Positions 1-8,290 of a DNA stretch of 64,000 nt are shown here, in pieces. The stretch lies in assembly GCA_016794785.1 (NCBI GenBank), contig JAEUHC010000003.1, positions 62,001-126,000 on the forward strand. The letters run 5' to 3'. The notes under the pieces are model-generated. The model ran no database searches. It was not told where the DNA came from and saw only the letters and a list, made by a program, of their open reading frames with translations. Positions within the stretch are counted from its first letter, which is position 1; every line of letters starts with the position of its first letter. The stretch is from Opitutaceae bacterium. GTDB taxonomy: Bacteria; Verrucomicrobiota; Verrucomicrobiia; Opitutales; Opitutaceae. Both the position numbers and the translations under genes were made by a program.

Positions 1-955
1 GCCGCTCTCCTACGGGGATATTGGGCGTCCCCGGGGGCAGAGCCTCTTTGTTCAGCAACCAGGTAGCGTTGCCTTTATGCCAGATGCCGTGGTGGCCGAT
101 GTTGTAGCCGTGATCCGAGGTGTAGATGAGGAGCGTATTTTCCGCGAGCCGGAGGCGGTCGAGAGCATCGAGGATGCGTCCGACGTTGCGGTCGAGGGCG
201 GTGACGGAGGCGAGGTAGTCGCGGGTGAGTTTCTTGGCGCGGGCAACGTCGAGGCCGGGGAAGTCGGGATTGGGGACGATGGGGTCGAGATCTTTGACCT
301 TGGCCCAATCTTCGTCGGGCACGGGCAGATAGGCGGCGTGCGGCTCCCGGAAGTGAATGCTGACGGCGAAAGGCTGCGAGGTGTCGCGCTGTTGGAGCCA
401 GGCGAGTGCCTCGTCGGCGACCAGATCGACGATGAAGCCGACGCGTTTTTCTTTGATGCCATTTTTTTCCAAGACGGGATCCTTCGGTGGCGAGCCGCCG
501 CCGCGAAGGCCGACGAAGGTGCCGAAGCCGCGCTGGGTCGGATGTTGTTCGTCGAGGTCGCCGAGGTGCCATTTGCCAAAGAGGGCGGTGGCGTAGCCGG
601 CTTGCTGGAGCAGGCGCGGCCACGTGGGGAATTTCGCGTCGAGGCCGAGCGGGCCGTCGAACTGCGGGTTGAGCCAATCGGTGATACCGACTTCGGTGCC
701 GTAGCGGCTCGTCATGATGGCGGCGCGGGCGGGACTGCACACGGGCGTGGGCGTGAGGGCGTGGGTGAAACGCACCCCCTCGTGTGCGATGCGATCCATA
801 TTGGGCGTGCGCACCTGCGGATGCCCGGCGGCGCCGATGGCCCACGGGGCCTGATCGTCGGCCAAGATGAAGACGATGTTGGGGCGCGCAGGAGCGGGCG
901 CCGCGAGTCCGAGAGAGGCACTGAACAGGAGGAGCAGTGGGCTAAAGTGTTTCAT
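1..955 (-). CDS. Sulfatase (formylglycine-dependent), C-terminus cut by window edge
   Basis: Secreted type I sulfatase, expected to hydrolyse sulfate esters of carbohydrates in the periplasm or outside the cell. The protein opens with a signal peptide (about residues 1-20, hydrophobic LLLLF core), then RPNIVFILADDQ, whose Asp pair (33-34) binds calcium. The catalytic motif is C-S-P-A-R at 73-77, with Cys73 the residue that would become formylglycine. A GKWHLGD motif and a later SDH metal-site segment follow. The frame runs open to base 1 (317 codons seen; the family usually has 450-550), so only the C-terminal domain is missing. Start at the ATG 953-955, just before the signal peptide. It lies 48 bases downstream of the DUF1080 gene on the same strand and probably shares its transcript. 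The sulfatase family call is firm; the substrate cannot be read. Confidence 0.93.
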   Translation of the reverse strand, partial: MKHFSPLLLLFSASLGLAAPAPARPNIVFILADDQAPWAIGAAGHPQVRTPNMDRIAHEGVRFTHALTPTPVCSPARAAIMTSRYGTEVGITDWLNPQFDGPLGLDAKFPTWPRLLQQAGYATALFGKWHLGDLDEQHPTQRGFGTFVGLRGGGSPPKDPVLEKNGIKEKRVGFIVDLVADEALAWLQQRDTSQPFAVSIHFREPHAAYLPVPDEDWAKVKDLDPIVPNPDFPGLDVARAKKLTRDYLASVTALDRNVGRILDALDRLRLAENTLLIYTSDHGYNIGHHGIWHKGNATWLLNKEALPPGTPNIPVGER

Positions 956-1003
956 CAGCAGGGAGCGTGATAGAGCGGAGCGGAAAGAAAGTGGGACGGA
1001 ATG

Positions 1004-1732
1004 CTATTTGGCCACGAGCGGTGCGGTTTGCTCCGGGGTCGCCATTCCACCCGGCAGCTCCAAGATGCGGATGTTGCGGAAATGGATTTCCGAACCTTCG
1101 GATTCGAGGCAGAGGTAGCCTTTCCGCACGCTCGAACGACTCACGCCGTTCACAAATTTGCCGTTGATCGCGAGCTTCACGGTGCCGTCCACGCAGACGA
1201 CATCGTAGGTGTTCCATTCGCCTTTGCCCTTGCAGCGCATCTCATACGACATGCTGCGTTTGCCGCGCGGGTTGTCCGGCGTGACTTCGAGACCGCCCGC
1301 GCCGAAGAGTTCACCGGAGACGTAGCCGGGGTGTCGCGGAGTGCCATCCTTTTCGGGAGAAAGCCGGAGGAACTCCAACTCGAGCATTTGCACTTCCAGT
1401 CCTTTGGGCAGCTGCCGGCCCGGCGGAATGGTGCCTCCGCTCCAGGCAAATACCCCGGAATTCCCGCCGGCCTGCATATGCCTCCACTCGATGTGCAGGA
1501 TGAAGTTTTCATACTGCTTCTCCGAGCGCATTACCCCGATGGGCTGGCCGCTGCACACGAGCAGGCCGTCCTGCACGCGCCACGTCTCCTTGCTGGTGTT
1601 CACATCGACCCAGCCGGTGAGGTCCTTCCCGTTGAAGAGATCGCGAAACGCAGGCGAGTCCTCGGCGCGGACCGGCGTGGAGCCAAAGAACAGGGCGACG
1701 CAGAAAATGAGGGGCAGGGGGCGTGGGTTCAT
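1004..1732 (-). CDS. Secreted DUF1080 (3-keto-disaccharide hydrolase-type) protein
   Basis: A 242-residue protein with a signal peptide (about residues 1-23, ending near VRA) followed by one DUF1080 domain, a concanavalin-like beta-sandwich. Diagnostic segments are [13 protein letters not shown] near the mature N terminus, the GGNSGVFAW strand, and the closing [10 protein letters not shown]. Characterised relatives cleave 3-keto-glycosides; activity on a given sugar is not visible from sequence. The ATG at 1730-1732 is chosen because it opens directly onto the signal peptide; 40 extra in-frame codons upstream look non-coding. It precedes the sulfatase on the same strand and diverges from the AraC-type regulator, suggesting a small regulated sugar-degradation operon. 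Confidence 0.9.
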   Translation of the reverse strand: MNPRPLPLIFCVALFFGSTPVRAEDSPAFRDLFNGKDLTGWVDVNTSKETWRVQDGLLVCSGQPIGVMRSEKQYENFILHIEWRHMQAGGNSGVFAWSGGTIPPGRQLPKGLEVQMLELEFLRLSPEKDGTPRHPGYVSGELFGAGGLEVTPDNPRGKRSMSYEMRCKGKGEWNTYDVVCVDGTVKLAINGKFVNGVSRSSVRKGYLCLESEGSEIHFRNIRILELPGGMATPEQTAPLVAK

Positions 1733-2092
1733 GGTGGGTGAGCGTATCGGATGAACAGGGCGGGGGGAACCCACGGAAACACGTGGGTGTTGGCGTGGCC
1801 AGCTTCGCGGCAGCGAGTTTGTGCGAGTGGTGCGTGCGCCGCTGTAGTGCACGGGTCGCCGTTTTTTGATGCGATGGGTTCGGGAAATTTATCTCTACTA
1901 TGGGGCAAGGCCAATCGAGTGCGCCATCGGCAGGGCATGCGGCGGGTTGAACGAAGATCGGCGACAAGAGAATCGAGAAGAACGCCCGAAAAACCGAGAG
2001 ATTACCCAAGTCGGACGTGATGTCCGTCTGCCATACTATTGGCATTATCATGTGGCCGACTGTTTCCAAATTATCCGACGGAAGGAATGGGA
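1733..2092. other. Divergent intergenic region between DUF1080 and araC-type genes
   Basis: 360 bases with no convincing gene. It separates the minus-strand DUF1080/sulfatase pair from the plus-strand AraC-type regulator, so it should hold both promoters and probably the regulator's binding site. Base composition becomes less GC-rich from about 1860. No clear -35/-10 pair or operator could be defended by eye. Confidence 0.5.
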
Positions 2093-2995
2093 ATGGTGCA
2101 TAAAACAACCGTTGGCGCGGCCTCCACGATCATAGAATTCACGTTGCCCTACTGCACCCGGCCTCACTGCGGTTTGCTGGTTCGAGGACTCGAAAGTTGG
2201 GTCAAGATCGGCACTCAAGTGCCGTCGCATTGGCCACCGCACTGTCATCCGGAGTTCGTGTATGTCATGGTGACACTCGGGCGAGCGAATTGTTTGATCC
2301 GATGCCAAACGGATACTCAGCAATATTTCGCCGAAAGGGAGATCGACGGTGAATATGTCTGGATCGTCCCGTCCGGGGTGATCCATGAAATCCAGTGGCG
2401 CGCTGAAGCACCGATGCTGAGGCTTTTTATCAAGAAACAGTGGATCGAAAGCCTCATCGGACGCCGCGTGAATGGTGTCTCGCTTGAGCCGCTCAAACGG
2501 TATGTGGCGTTTGAACCCACCATCGGTGATCTCTGCCGGAGGATACGCCATCACGGCTGCGTCCAAGAACCGCCCAACCGGGCTGCCGTCGCGGGGCTGG
2601 GTGCCGCACTGGCTGCGGAGTTGCTGTTGGCCAACGAGTCACTTTGCGCAGTGGACGTTTCGCGCGGCCCAAGGCTTTCGGAGTTGGCGTTGGAAAAAAT
2701 CTACGCCTACGTCCGGGAACATTTGCCCGAGCGATTGACGCTGGCTCAGCTTGCGTGGGTCGTCGGACTGAGTCCGAGCTATTTCGGGCAAATGTTTCGA
2801 TTGGGACATGGCTCAACGCCCATCGCCTATGTGATTTCGCAGCGTGTGCAGCGAGCACGCGAACTTTTGACGGTCGGTCACCTATCGGTGAAGGAGATCG
2901 CGCACGAGGTCGGCTTTGCCGATCAATCTCAGATGGCACGCCACTTCCGCGCCGCAGACCTCGCGACCCCACGGAGCCACCTTCCGCCGCGGTGA
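2093..2995 (+). CDS. AraC family transcriptional regulator
   Basis: A 300-residue regulator. The N-terminal part (about 1-140) looks like a cupin sensor: it has an SHWPPHCHPEF segment with spaced His residues and a later IVPSGVIHEIQW strand, as in sugar-responsive AraC proteins. The C-terminal part (about 200-295) is a double helix-turn-helix: LTLAQLAWVVGLSPSYFGQMF, then LSVKEIAHEVGFADQSQMARHF. Start at ATG 2093 because a GAAGGA Shine-Dalgarno sits six bases upstream; an ATG at 2087 overlaps that site and one at 2039 is less likely. The extreme C terminus (HFRAADLATPRS) has lost the usual F-G pair (HFRRxFGxTP) but keeps the length, so it does not look frameshifted. It diverges from the DUF1080/sulfatase genes and probably controls them. 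Confidence 0.88.
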   Translation: MVHKTTVGAASTIIEFTLPYCTRPHCGLLVRGLESWVKIGTQVPSHWPPHCHPEFVYVMVTLGRANCLIRCQTDTQQYFAEREIDGEYVWIVPSGVIHEIQWRAEAPMLRLFIKKQWIESLIGRRVNGVSLEPLKRYVAFEPTIGDLCRRIRHHGCVQEPPNRAAVAGLGAALAAELLLANESLCAVDVSRGPRLSELALEKIYAYVREHLPERLTLAQLAWVVGLSPSYFGQMFRLGHGSTPIAYVISQRVQRARELLTVGHLSVKEIAHEVGFADQSQMARHFRAADLATPRSHLPPR

Positions 2996-3838
2996 CCGTA
3001 GTCGTGCAGAACAACCGAAAGCCGACGCCCGGTCGCTCGCTGTAAACCGAATTGAAGAGATCGGTCGAGGCGAGCGGCTTGAGCCGGAAATCGCAGACAT
3101 CCTGCACCCCGGTTTGATACTACGCCCACGAAAGCTTGGTGTTGCAGGGTGCTGGCGCCGAAATAGCCGAGCGGCTCGTGCTGGCTGTTGTAGTTGATCG
3201 AACGCTCTTTTGTCGCGTAGGCAGTCCGGCCGACGGTGCGACCGTTCACTCCAACACTGCGCTGCGAGCACGGATTGCAATCACCGCCCGAGTGGGAGTT
3301 TTCCAGATTATCCTCAGCTTCCATTTCGCATTGAAGCAGTATTCCAGCACCGACGAAACAAACATCGAATCGATATCTTTCCTTCTGACCGGTTCACTGA
3401 TGGCGCGAGAGATCTCGGCCCGCAAAATCAAGGGTATGCGGGAAGCCCGAGCCTACCTGTAGTTACTGTGACGGTAGTTGGCATGGACCGTCCCCTGGGT
3501 ATCCTTATCAATCCCCGTAACCGAGGGAGCGACGAACTCGATCCGATTTTTAGCTCGTTCCCGAAAGCGGCCCGCGTTTTCGAAAAAACGCCATCGGTGC
3601 GATAGAAACCCCGCTTGGAAAATGGGCCGCCGACATCGAGCTCAATATGATAAAATCGAGGCCGCCCGCGACGACGGTTGCACGACAATATCGCGCAGAC
3701 ACCCTGAAATTATACCCGTCTCGTTATACCCGGGTGGGTATAATTTGGCGTTTTTCCACGAACACCGGTGGACATGAAAATCGGCGCTTCACTCGTATTG
3801 AACGTGAACGAACAAGACCAAAACACTGGCGAAAAATT
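2996..3838. other. Gene-poor stretch, possibly decayed coding DNA
   Basis: About 840 bases with no intact gene I can defend. On the minus strand, short stretches read like real protein but are broken by stops and frame changes. Examples are a 3558-3445 segment containing GIDKDTQGTVHANYRHSNYR ending in TAG, a 3255-3120 segment containing SINYNSQHEPLGYFGAS, and a 3110-3000 segment in another frame. I cannot assign a family to any of them. The stretch is visibly less GC-rich than its neighbours and ends at the mutS fragment, which fits a scar of a past insertion or deletion. This is inference only. Confidence 0.35.
3707..3746. promoter_or_regulatory. TTATACCC triple-site palindrome
   Basis: The 8-mer TTATACCC occurs at 3710-3717 and again at 3724-3731, and its reverse complement GGGTATAA lies at 3736-3743. 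The outer pair extends to a perfect 11-base inverted repeat (AAATTATACCC at 3707-3717 with GGGTATAATTT at 3736-3746). The inner pair forms a seven-base stem around GGGT. There is no T-run, so it is not a standard terminator. It could be an operator with three half-sites, the end of a mobile element, or a folded element; the sequence does not decide. Confidence 0.6.
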
Positions 3839-3895
3839 CTCATCTTTCACCTCGAAATACTGCTGCATCATCGGCGTGAGCTTCGCGTCGGACAT
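3839..3895 (-). pseudogene. mutS: 5' fragment of mutS (first 19 codons), rest missing
   Basis: Starting at the ATG 3893-3895, the minus strand reads M-S-D-A-K-L-T-P-M-M-Q-Q-Y-F-E-V-K-D-E. This matches the conserved beginning of the mismatch-repair ATPase MutS (KLTPMMxQYxxxK). A normal MutS continues into an LLLFRxGDFYE(M/L)F segment and about 850 further residues. Here similarity stops after KDE and the frame runs into unrelated sequence ending in a stop at 3710-3712, a chimeric 61-residue reading frame. The gene is therefore truncated at about base 3838. Whether an intact mutS exists elsewhere cannot be known from this window. The fragment diverges from the PanB-like gene, so its old promoter would lie in 3896-3980. 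Confidence 0.72.
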
Positions 3896-3980
3896 GGGAG
3901 CGGCGAACTTGCCCACGGAAACCGGGGAATACACGGAAATTTTTTTTGCCGCGCGCGCCGCCGCCTGAGACGGTCCCGCC

Positions 3981-4799
3981 ATGCTCCGCCCCCGCAAAAA
4001 ATACACCGTGCGCGATCTGCAGCTGCTCAAGGGCAAACGCTGCCTGACCCACATCCACGTGAAGTCGCCGGATGAGGCCGCCGCCGCCGAGGCCGCCGGG
4101 GTGGACCTGATGAGCTGCAGCTTCGATTCGCCGGAGTCGCAGGCGCGGCTGCCGGCGCTCGTGGCCGCGGCGCCCAACAGTTTCCTCTCGTGCGCGACGC
4201 CGCATGGCCTCGCCTCGCCGGAGGAGGCGATTCGGGTGGCGTTTCGCGCCTTGGAGCTGGGGGCGAGCTCGGTCTATTGCTCGGCGAGCCCGTTCATCAT
4301 CGAGGCGATGGCGCGGGAACGCATCCCGGTCGTCGGGCACCTCGGCATGGTGCCGCGCCACGTGACGTGGACCAACTACCGCGCCATCGGCCGGACCGAG
4401 GCCGAGGCCGTGCAGCTTTTCCGCCAGATGAAGACGCTCGAAAGCGCCGGCGCCTACGCCGCGGAGCTGGAGTGCGTGCCGCACCCGCTCGCGACGTTTC
4501 TCTGCGCGCAGACGAAGATGCTGCTGATGTCGCTCGGATCGGGCGCGGGCTGCGACACGCAGTTCCTTTTCTCCGACGACATCCTCGGCGACTACGACGA
4601 GCGGCTCCCGCGGCACGCCAAGGCCTACCGGAATTTCCTCGAGGAGCACCGCCGGCTGCAGCGGGAGCGGGTCGCGGCGTTTGGCGAATACATCGCCGAC
4701 GTGAAGGCGGGCCGCTTCCCCGGCCCCGCGCACTTGGTCGAGATGGACGAGGCGGTGCTGAAAAAAGTCATCGCCGCCGTGGGCACGGACGAGTCGTGA
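3981..4799 (+). CDS. PanB-superfamily protein (ketopantoate hydroxymethyltransferase-like) with altered active site
   Basis: A 272-residue protein aligning end to end with PanB (3-methyl-2-oxobutanoate hydroxymethyltransferase, a TIM-barrel enzyme of pantothenate synthesis). Shared landmarks are the start KYTVRDLQLLKGKR, AGVDLM, VVGHLGMVPR, a GRTEAEA segment, LECVP (PanB Glu181 equivalent) and RFPGPAHLVE near the C terminus. However, the PanB metal-binding segments are replaced: GDSLG by SCSFDS, AD(M/L)PF by SCATPH, and the K-(L/I)-E-G segment by YCSA. So the Mg ligands Asp45, Asp84 and Glu114 (E. coli numbering) are absent, and true PanB activity is doubtful. The stop overlaps a possible GTG start of the next gene, suggesting co-translation with the alpha/beta hydrolase. 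Start at ATG 3981; no strong ribosome site is visible. Confidence 0.82.
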   Translation: MLRPRKKYTVRDLQLLKGKRCLTHIHVKSPDEAAAAEAAGVDLMSCSFDSPESQARLPALVAAAPNSFLSCATPHGLASPEEAIRVAFRALELGASSVYCSASPFIIEAMARERIPVVGHLGMVPRHVTWTNYRAIGRTEAEAVQLFRQMKTLESAGAYAAELECVPHPLATFLCAQTKMLLMSLGSGAGCDTQFLFSDDILGDYDERLPRHAKAYRNFLEEHRRLQRERVAAFGEYIADVKAGRFPGPAHLVEMDEAVLKKVIAAVGTDES

Positions 4800-4810
4800 G
4801 CCCGCCGCCG

Positions 4811-5578
4811 ATGCTCTTTCACCGCGATCTCGGCGGGGCGGGGAAGCCGCCGCTCGTCCTCCTGCACGGCATGCTCGGCTCGTCGCGCAACTGGCAGACG
4901 ACGGGGGCGGACCTCGCCGCGCATTTCCATGTGCTCGCGCCGGATCTCCGGAATCACGGGAGCTCGCCGCATGCGGCGACCATGAGCTACGAGGAGATGA
5001 TGGACGATGTGCTCGCGTGGGCCGACGCGCAGGGCATCGCGCGCGCGACCTGGCTCGGCCACAGCATGGGCGGCAAGGTCGCGATGCTTCTCGCGTGCCG
5101 GCACCCGGCGCGGGTCGAGCGGCTGGTGGTCGTGGACATCGCGCCGCGGGATTATTTCTGGCCGGGCCACCGGCAGAGCTTCACGGCGATGAACGAGCTG
5201 AACCTCGCCGACCTCGCCTCGCGCGCCGAGGCCGAGATGCGCATGGAAGGCCGCGTGCCGGCCTTGCCGCTGAGAAAATTCCTCGCGACCAACCTTCAAC
5301 GCAGCGCCGAGGGAGCCTGGTCGTGGCAGATCAACCTGCCTGCGCTCACGGCGGCGGTGCCGGAGTTGGAGAAGAATCCGCTCGCCGCGGGCGATGTTTT
5401 TCCGGGGCCGACCCGTTTCATCGCGGGCGGCAAATCCGCCTACGTCGAATCCACGGATCACGCGGTGATCCGCGCGCACTTTCCCGCCGCGGATATCCGC
5501 ACGATCGCGGAGAGCGGGCACAATCCGCACATGGAGGCGCGCGCGGCGTTTGTGGCCGCGGTGCTCGAGCCCGCGTGA
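4811..5578 (+). CDS. Alpha/beta hydrolase (esterase YbfF-like)
   Basis: A 255-residue alpha/beta-fold hydrolase without a signal peptide, so cytoplasmic. Visible features are LVLLHGMLGSSRNW (oxyanion-hole HG), DLRNHGSS, the nucleophile elbow G-H-S-M-G-G with Ser85, and ESGHNPHME near the C terminus carrying the catalytic His. Length and motifs fit the YbfF-like esterase group; the substrate is unknown. ATG 4811 is used; an in-frame GTG at 4796 overlaps the stop of the PanB-like gene (GTGA) and could be the true start by translational coupling. The tight spacing suggests that the two proteins work in one pathway. Confidence 0.87.
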   Translation: MLFHRDLGGAGKPPLVLLHGMLGSSRNWQTTGADLAAHFHVLAPDLRNHGSSPHAATMSYEEMMDDVLAWADAQGIARATWLGHSMGGKVAMLLACRHPARVERLVVVDIAPRDYFWPGHRQSFTAMNELNLADLASRAEAEMRMEGRVPALPLRKFLATNLQRSAEGAWSWQINLPALTAAVPELEKNPLAAGDVFPGPTRFIAGGKSAYVESTDHAVIRAHFPAADIRTIAESGHNPHMEARAAFVAAVLEPA

Positions 5579-5655
5579 ATTTTTCGGCCAAAAGCCGCGT
5601 TGCTTTCCGTCTGCTGGCTCGGCGATAGTTTTGTTGTTCTTCAACCCCTTTTCCC

Positions 5656-7461
5656 ATGCCCCAGATCACTTCGAGCCAGACGCAGCCCAGCTATGATGTC
5701 ATCGTCGTCGGTTCCGGCGCCGCCGGCGGCCAGACGGCCTATACGTGCGTGATGGAGGGCGCAAAGGTCCTCATGCTGGAGGCCGGGCGCAGCTACGATC
5801 CGGTGAAGGAGACGCCGATGTTCCAGATCAACAGCCAGGCGCCGCTGCGGGGCGTCTCGACGCCGGACAAGCAGTTTTTCGGGTTCTACGACGCGACCGT
5901 CGATGGCGGCTGGGAGGTGCCCGGCGAGCCCTACACGAGCGCCTCGCCGGATCCGGCGCGCAAATTCTGGTGGTGGCGGCCGCGCATGCTCGGCGGCCGG
6001 ACCAACCACTGGGGCCGCATCTCGCTCCGCAACGGGCCCTACGATTTCAAGCCCCGCTCGCGCGACGGCCTCGGCCTCGACTGGCCGCTGAGCTACGAGG
6101 ATCTCGCGCCCTACTACGACAAGACCGAGATGCTCGTGGGCATCTATGGCGACAACAACGGCCTCGAGAACACGCCTGACTCCCCCGATGGCTGTCTCCA
6201 GCCGCCGCCGGCGATGCGCGCGGGCGAGCAACTCGTGAAGGCGCGGGGCAAGAAACTCGGCCTGCCCGTCATCCCGATTCACCGCGCCGTCCTCAGCCGC
6301 AAGCAGGACGCCGACGTGCTGCCGAAAAAAATCCATCCCAACAATCCGCGCGCCCAGCGCCTGCTCGCCGAGGCGATGCGCGCCCGCCAGGCCTGCTTCT
6401 GGGCCACGCCCTGCGGCCGCGGCTGCTCGATCAAGGCCAACTACCAATCGACCACGGTTCACCTCCCGCCCGCGCTCGCGAGCGGCAACCTCGACATCGT
6501 GTCCAACGCCATGGCGCGCGAGGTGACGACCGATGCCAACGGCAAGGCCACCGGCGTCATCTACATCGACAAGACCACCGGCATGGAGCACGCGGTTAAG
6601 GCGAAGGTCGTCGTGCTCGCCGCCAGCTCCGCCGAGTCCGTGCGCATCATGCTCAACTCGAGGTCGGCGCGTTTCCCGCAGGGCATCGCCAACTCGAACG
6701 GCCTCGTCGGCAAATACATCATGGACACCGTCGGCGCCTCGCTCCGCGGCCAGATTCCGCTGTTGGAGAACCTGCCCCTGCACAACGAGGACGGCGCGGG
6801 CGGCGGCCACACCTACATCCCGTGGTGGCTCTACAAGGAGCAGCTCGCCGGCAAACTCGGTTTTGCGCGCGGCTACCACATCGAGTTTCAGAGCGGGCGC
6901 CACCTGCCCGGCATGGGCACCACCGGCGGCGTGGAAGCGTTGACGAGCGGCAGCTACGGCCGGCAGTTCAAGGAGGACGCGCGCCGCTACTACGGATCGT
7001 TCCTGGGCTTCTCCGGCCGCGGCGAGATGATCCCCAACGACGACACCTACTGCGACCTCGATCCCGTGGTGAAGGACAAGTGGGGCATCCCGGTGCTGCG
7101 CTTTCATTGGAAATGGTCCGAGCACGAGACCCGGCAGGCGAAGCACATGCAGGAAACCTTTGCCCAGATCATCGAGGCGATGGGGGGCAAGGTGCAGTCC
7201 CCGCCCGCGGCCGACGGCGCCCAAGCCATCGAGCCCGGCGGCAAGATCATCCACGAGGTGGGCGGCACGATCATGGGCGCGGATCCGAAAAAATCCGTGA
7301 CCAACCAGTGGTGCCAGACCTGGGAGGTGAAAAACCTCTTCATCACGGACGGCGGCCCGTTCTGCTCCAACGCCGACAAGAATCCCACGCTCACCATCAT
7401 GGCGCTCGCGTGGCGAGCCAGCGACTACCTGCTCGACGAAATGAAGAAGGGAAATCTCTGA
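5656..7461 (+). CDS. GMC family FAD-dependent oxidoreductase
   Basis: A 601-residue flavoprotein of the glucose-methanol-choline family, of the kind that forms the large subunit of gluconate-2-dehydrogenase-type sugar or sugar-acid dehydrogenases. An FAD-binding V-G-S-G-A-A-G-G lies at residues 18-25. GGRTNHWGR follows near 115, and the C-terminal GMC domain contains EVGGTIMG and a late FITDGGPFCSNADKNPTLT segment. There is no signal peptide; in the known systems the flavoprotein is exported with the Tat-type signal of subunit 3. It is followed after one base by that subunit-3 gene. No cytochrome c subunit follows, so the electron acceptor is not visible. Confidence 0.92.
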   Translation: MPQITSSQTQPSYDVIVVGSGAAGGQTAYTCVMEGAKVLMLEAGRSYDPVKETPMFQINSQAPLRGVSTPDKQFFGFYDATVDGGWEVPGEPYTSASPDPARKFWWWRPRMLGGRTNHWGRISLRNGPYDFKPRSRDGLGLDWPLSYEDLAPYYDKTEMLVGIYGDNNGLENTPDSPDGCLQPPPAMRAGEQLVKARGKKLGLPVIPIHRAVLSRKQDADVLPKKIHPNNPRAQRLLAEAMRARQACFWATPCGRGCSIKANYQSTTVHLPPALASGNLDIVSNAMAREVTTDANGKATGVIYIDKTTGMEHAVKAKVVVLAASSAESVRIMLNSRSARFPQGIANSNGLVGKYIMDTVGASLRGQIPLLENLPLHNEDGAGGGHTYIPWWLYKEQLAGKLGFARGYHIEFQSGRHLPGMGTTGGVEALTSGSYGRQFKEDARRYYGSFLGFSGRGEMIPNDDTYCDLDPVVKDKWGIPVLRFHWKWSEHETRQAKHMQETFAQIIEAMGGKVQSPPAADGAQAIEPGGKIIHEVGGTIMGADPKKSVTNQWCQTWEVKNLFITDGGPFCSNADKNPTLTIMALAWRASDYLLDEMKKGNL

Positions 7462-7462
7462 C

Positions 7463-8116
7463 ATGAACGCCCCCGACTCGCCCTCTACCCCGCAACGCCT
7501 TGATCGCCGCGCCGCAATCAAGTGGATGATGGCCGCCGCCGCGGCCGCCTCCGTCGCTGATCGGATCGCTTTCGGCGCGAGCGCCGCCAAGCCCGCGACC
7601 GGCTACGGCAGCGATCCCGACCTGCTCAAGACCTACAAGCCCGGCGACCTCTGGCCGCTCACCCTTACGCCGGCGCAGCGCGCCACCGCCGCCGCGCTGT
7701 GCGACACCATCATCCCGGCCGACGCCAAGGGGCCCGCCGCGTCCACCGTGGGCGTGCCCGACTTCATCGACGAATGGATCAGCGCGCCCTATCCCGGCCA
7801 CGACGCGGATCGGAAGACCATTCTCGACGGCCTCGCTTGGATCGAGGCGGAGGCGCAGAAGCGTTTCCAAAACAGCTTCGGCAACCTCGTCACCCGGCAG
7901 AAAAACGCGATCTGCGACGACATCTGCTACCTGCCCAACGCGAAGCCCGAGTTCAGGCCGGCGGCGCAGTTCTTCCGCAAGTTCCGCGACCTGACCGCCG
8001 GCGGCTACTACTCGACGCCCGAGGGCATGAAGGACATCGGCTACGTCGGGAATGTCGCGACGGAGAACTACGACGGCCCGCCGCCCGAGGTCCTGAAGCA
8101 GCTCGGGTTGGTGTGA
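7463..8116 (+). CDS. Gluconate 2-dehydrogenase subunit 3 family protein
   Basis: A 217-residue partner protein for the preceding GMC flavoprotein. The N terminus carries a twin-arginine-like signal (D-R-R-A-A-I-K-W-M-M, then an Ala-rich stretch to about residue 42). The body shows the typical LTPAQRATAAALCDTIIPAD and GVPDFIDEW segments. In known enzymes this subunit is needed for export and maturation of the flavoprotein, so the complex probably acts in the periplasm. The ATG begins one base after the flavoprotein stop, so the two genes are almost certainly co-transcribed. A dispersed repeat follows the stop within three bases. Confidence 0.9.
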   Translation: MNAPDSPSTPQRLDRRAAIKWMMAAAAAASVADRIAFGASAAKPATGYGSDPDLLKTYKPGDLWPLTLTPAQRATAAALCDTIIPADAKGPAASTVGVPDFIDEWISAPYPGHDADRKTILDGLAWIEAEAQKRFQNSFGNLVTRQKNAICDDICYLPNAKPEFRPAAQFFRKFRDLTAGGYYSTPEGMKDIGYVGNVATENYDGPPPEVLKQLGLV

Positions 8117-8118
8117 GT

Positions 8119-8234
8119 CCAACGTCGGCTTCATTTTAGACTTTTGTCATTGCGAGGTGCGCGTAGCGCGCCGTGGCAATCCAGATGGATTGCTTCGTCG
8201 CTCCGCTCCTCGCAATGACAGTCCAAAAGCGAAA
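8119..8234. repeat. Dispersed hairpin repeat, CATTGCGAGG family, copy 1
   Basis: About 116 bases nearly identical to 55338-55452. It holds an outer 12-base inverted repeat (GTCATTGCGAGG at 8146-8157 and CCTCGCAATGAC at 8208-8219) and an inner CAATCC/GGATTG pair. It lies immediately after the subunit-3 stop codon, as the second copy lies immediately after glgC. Similar CATTGCGAGG hairpins occur in many bacterial genomes. Confidence 0.85.
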
Positions 8235-8290
8235 AGCGTGGGCATGAGACTGAAGACAACGTCCTTCAGGTTTTGGACTTTTCGGTTGCA

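Noticed and set aside
2930..2995. Frameshift at the end of the AraC-type gene
   Set aside because: The last residues align without a gap to the usual HFRRxFGxTPxxYR end; only single residues differ.
3768..3968. 66-codon plus-strand frame beside the palindrome
   Set aside because: It is antisense to the mutS fragment, which explains the sequence better; no protein features of its own.
5641..7590. Minus-strand open frame opposite the GMC oxidoreductase
   Set aside because: Mirror of the GC-rich third positions of the real gene; no recognisable protein features.
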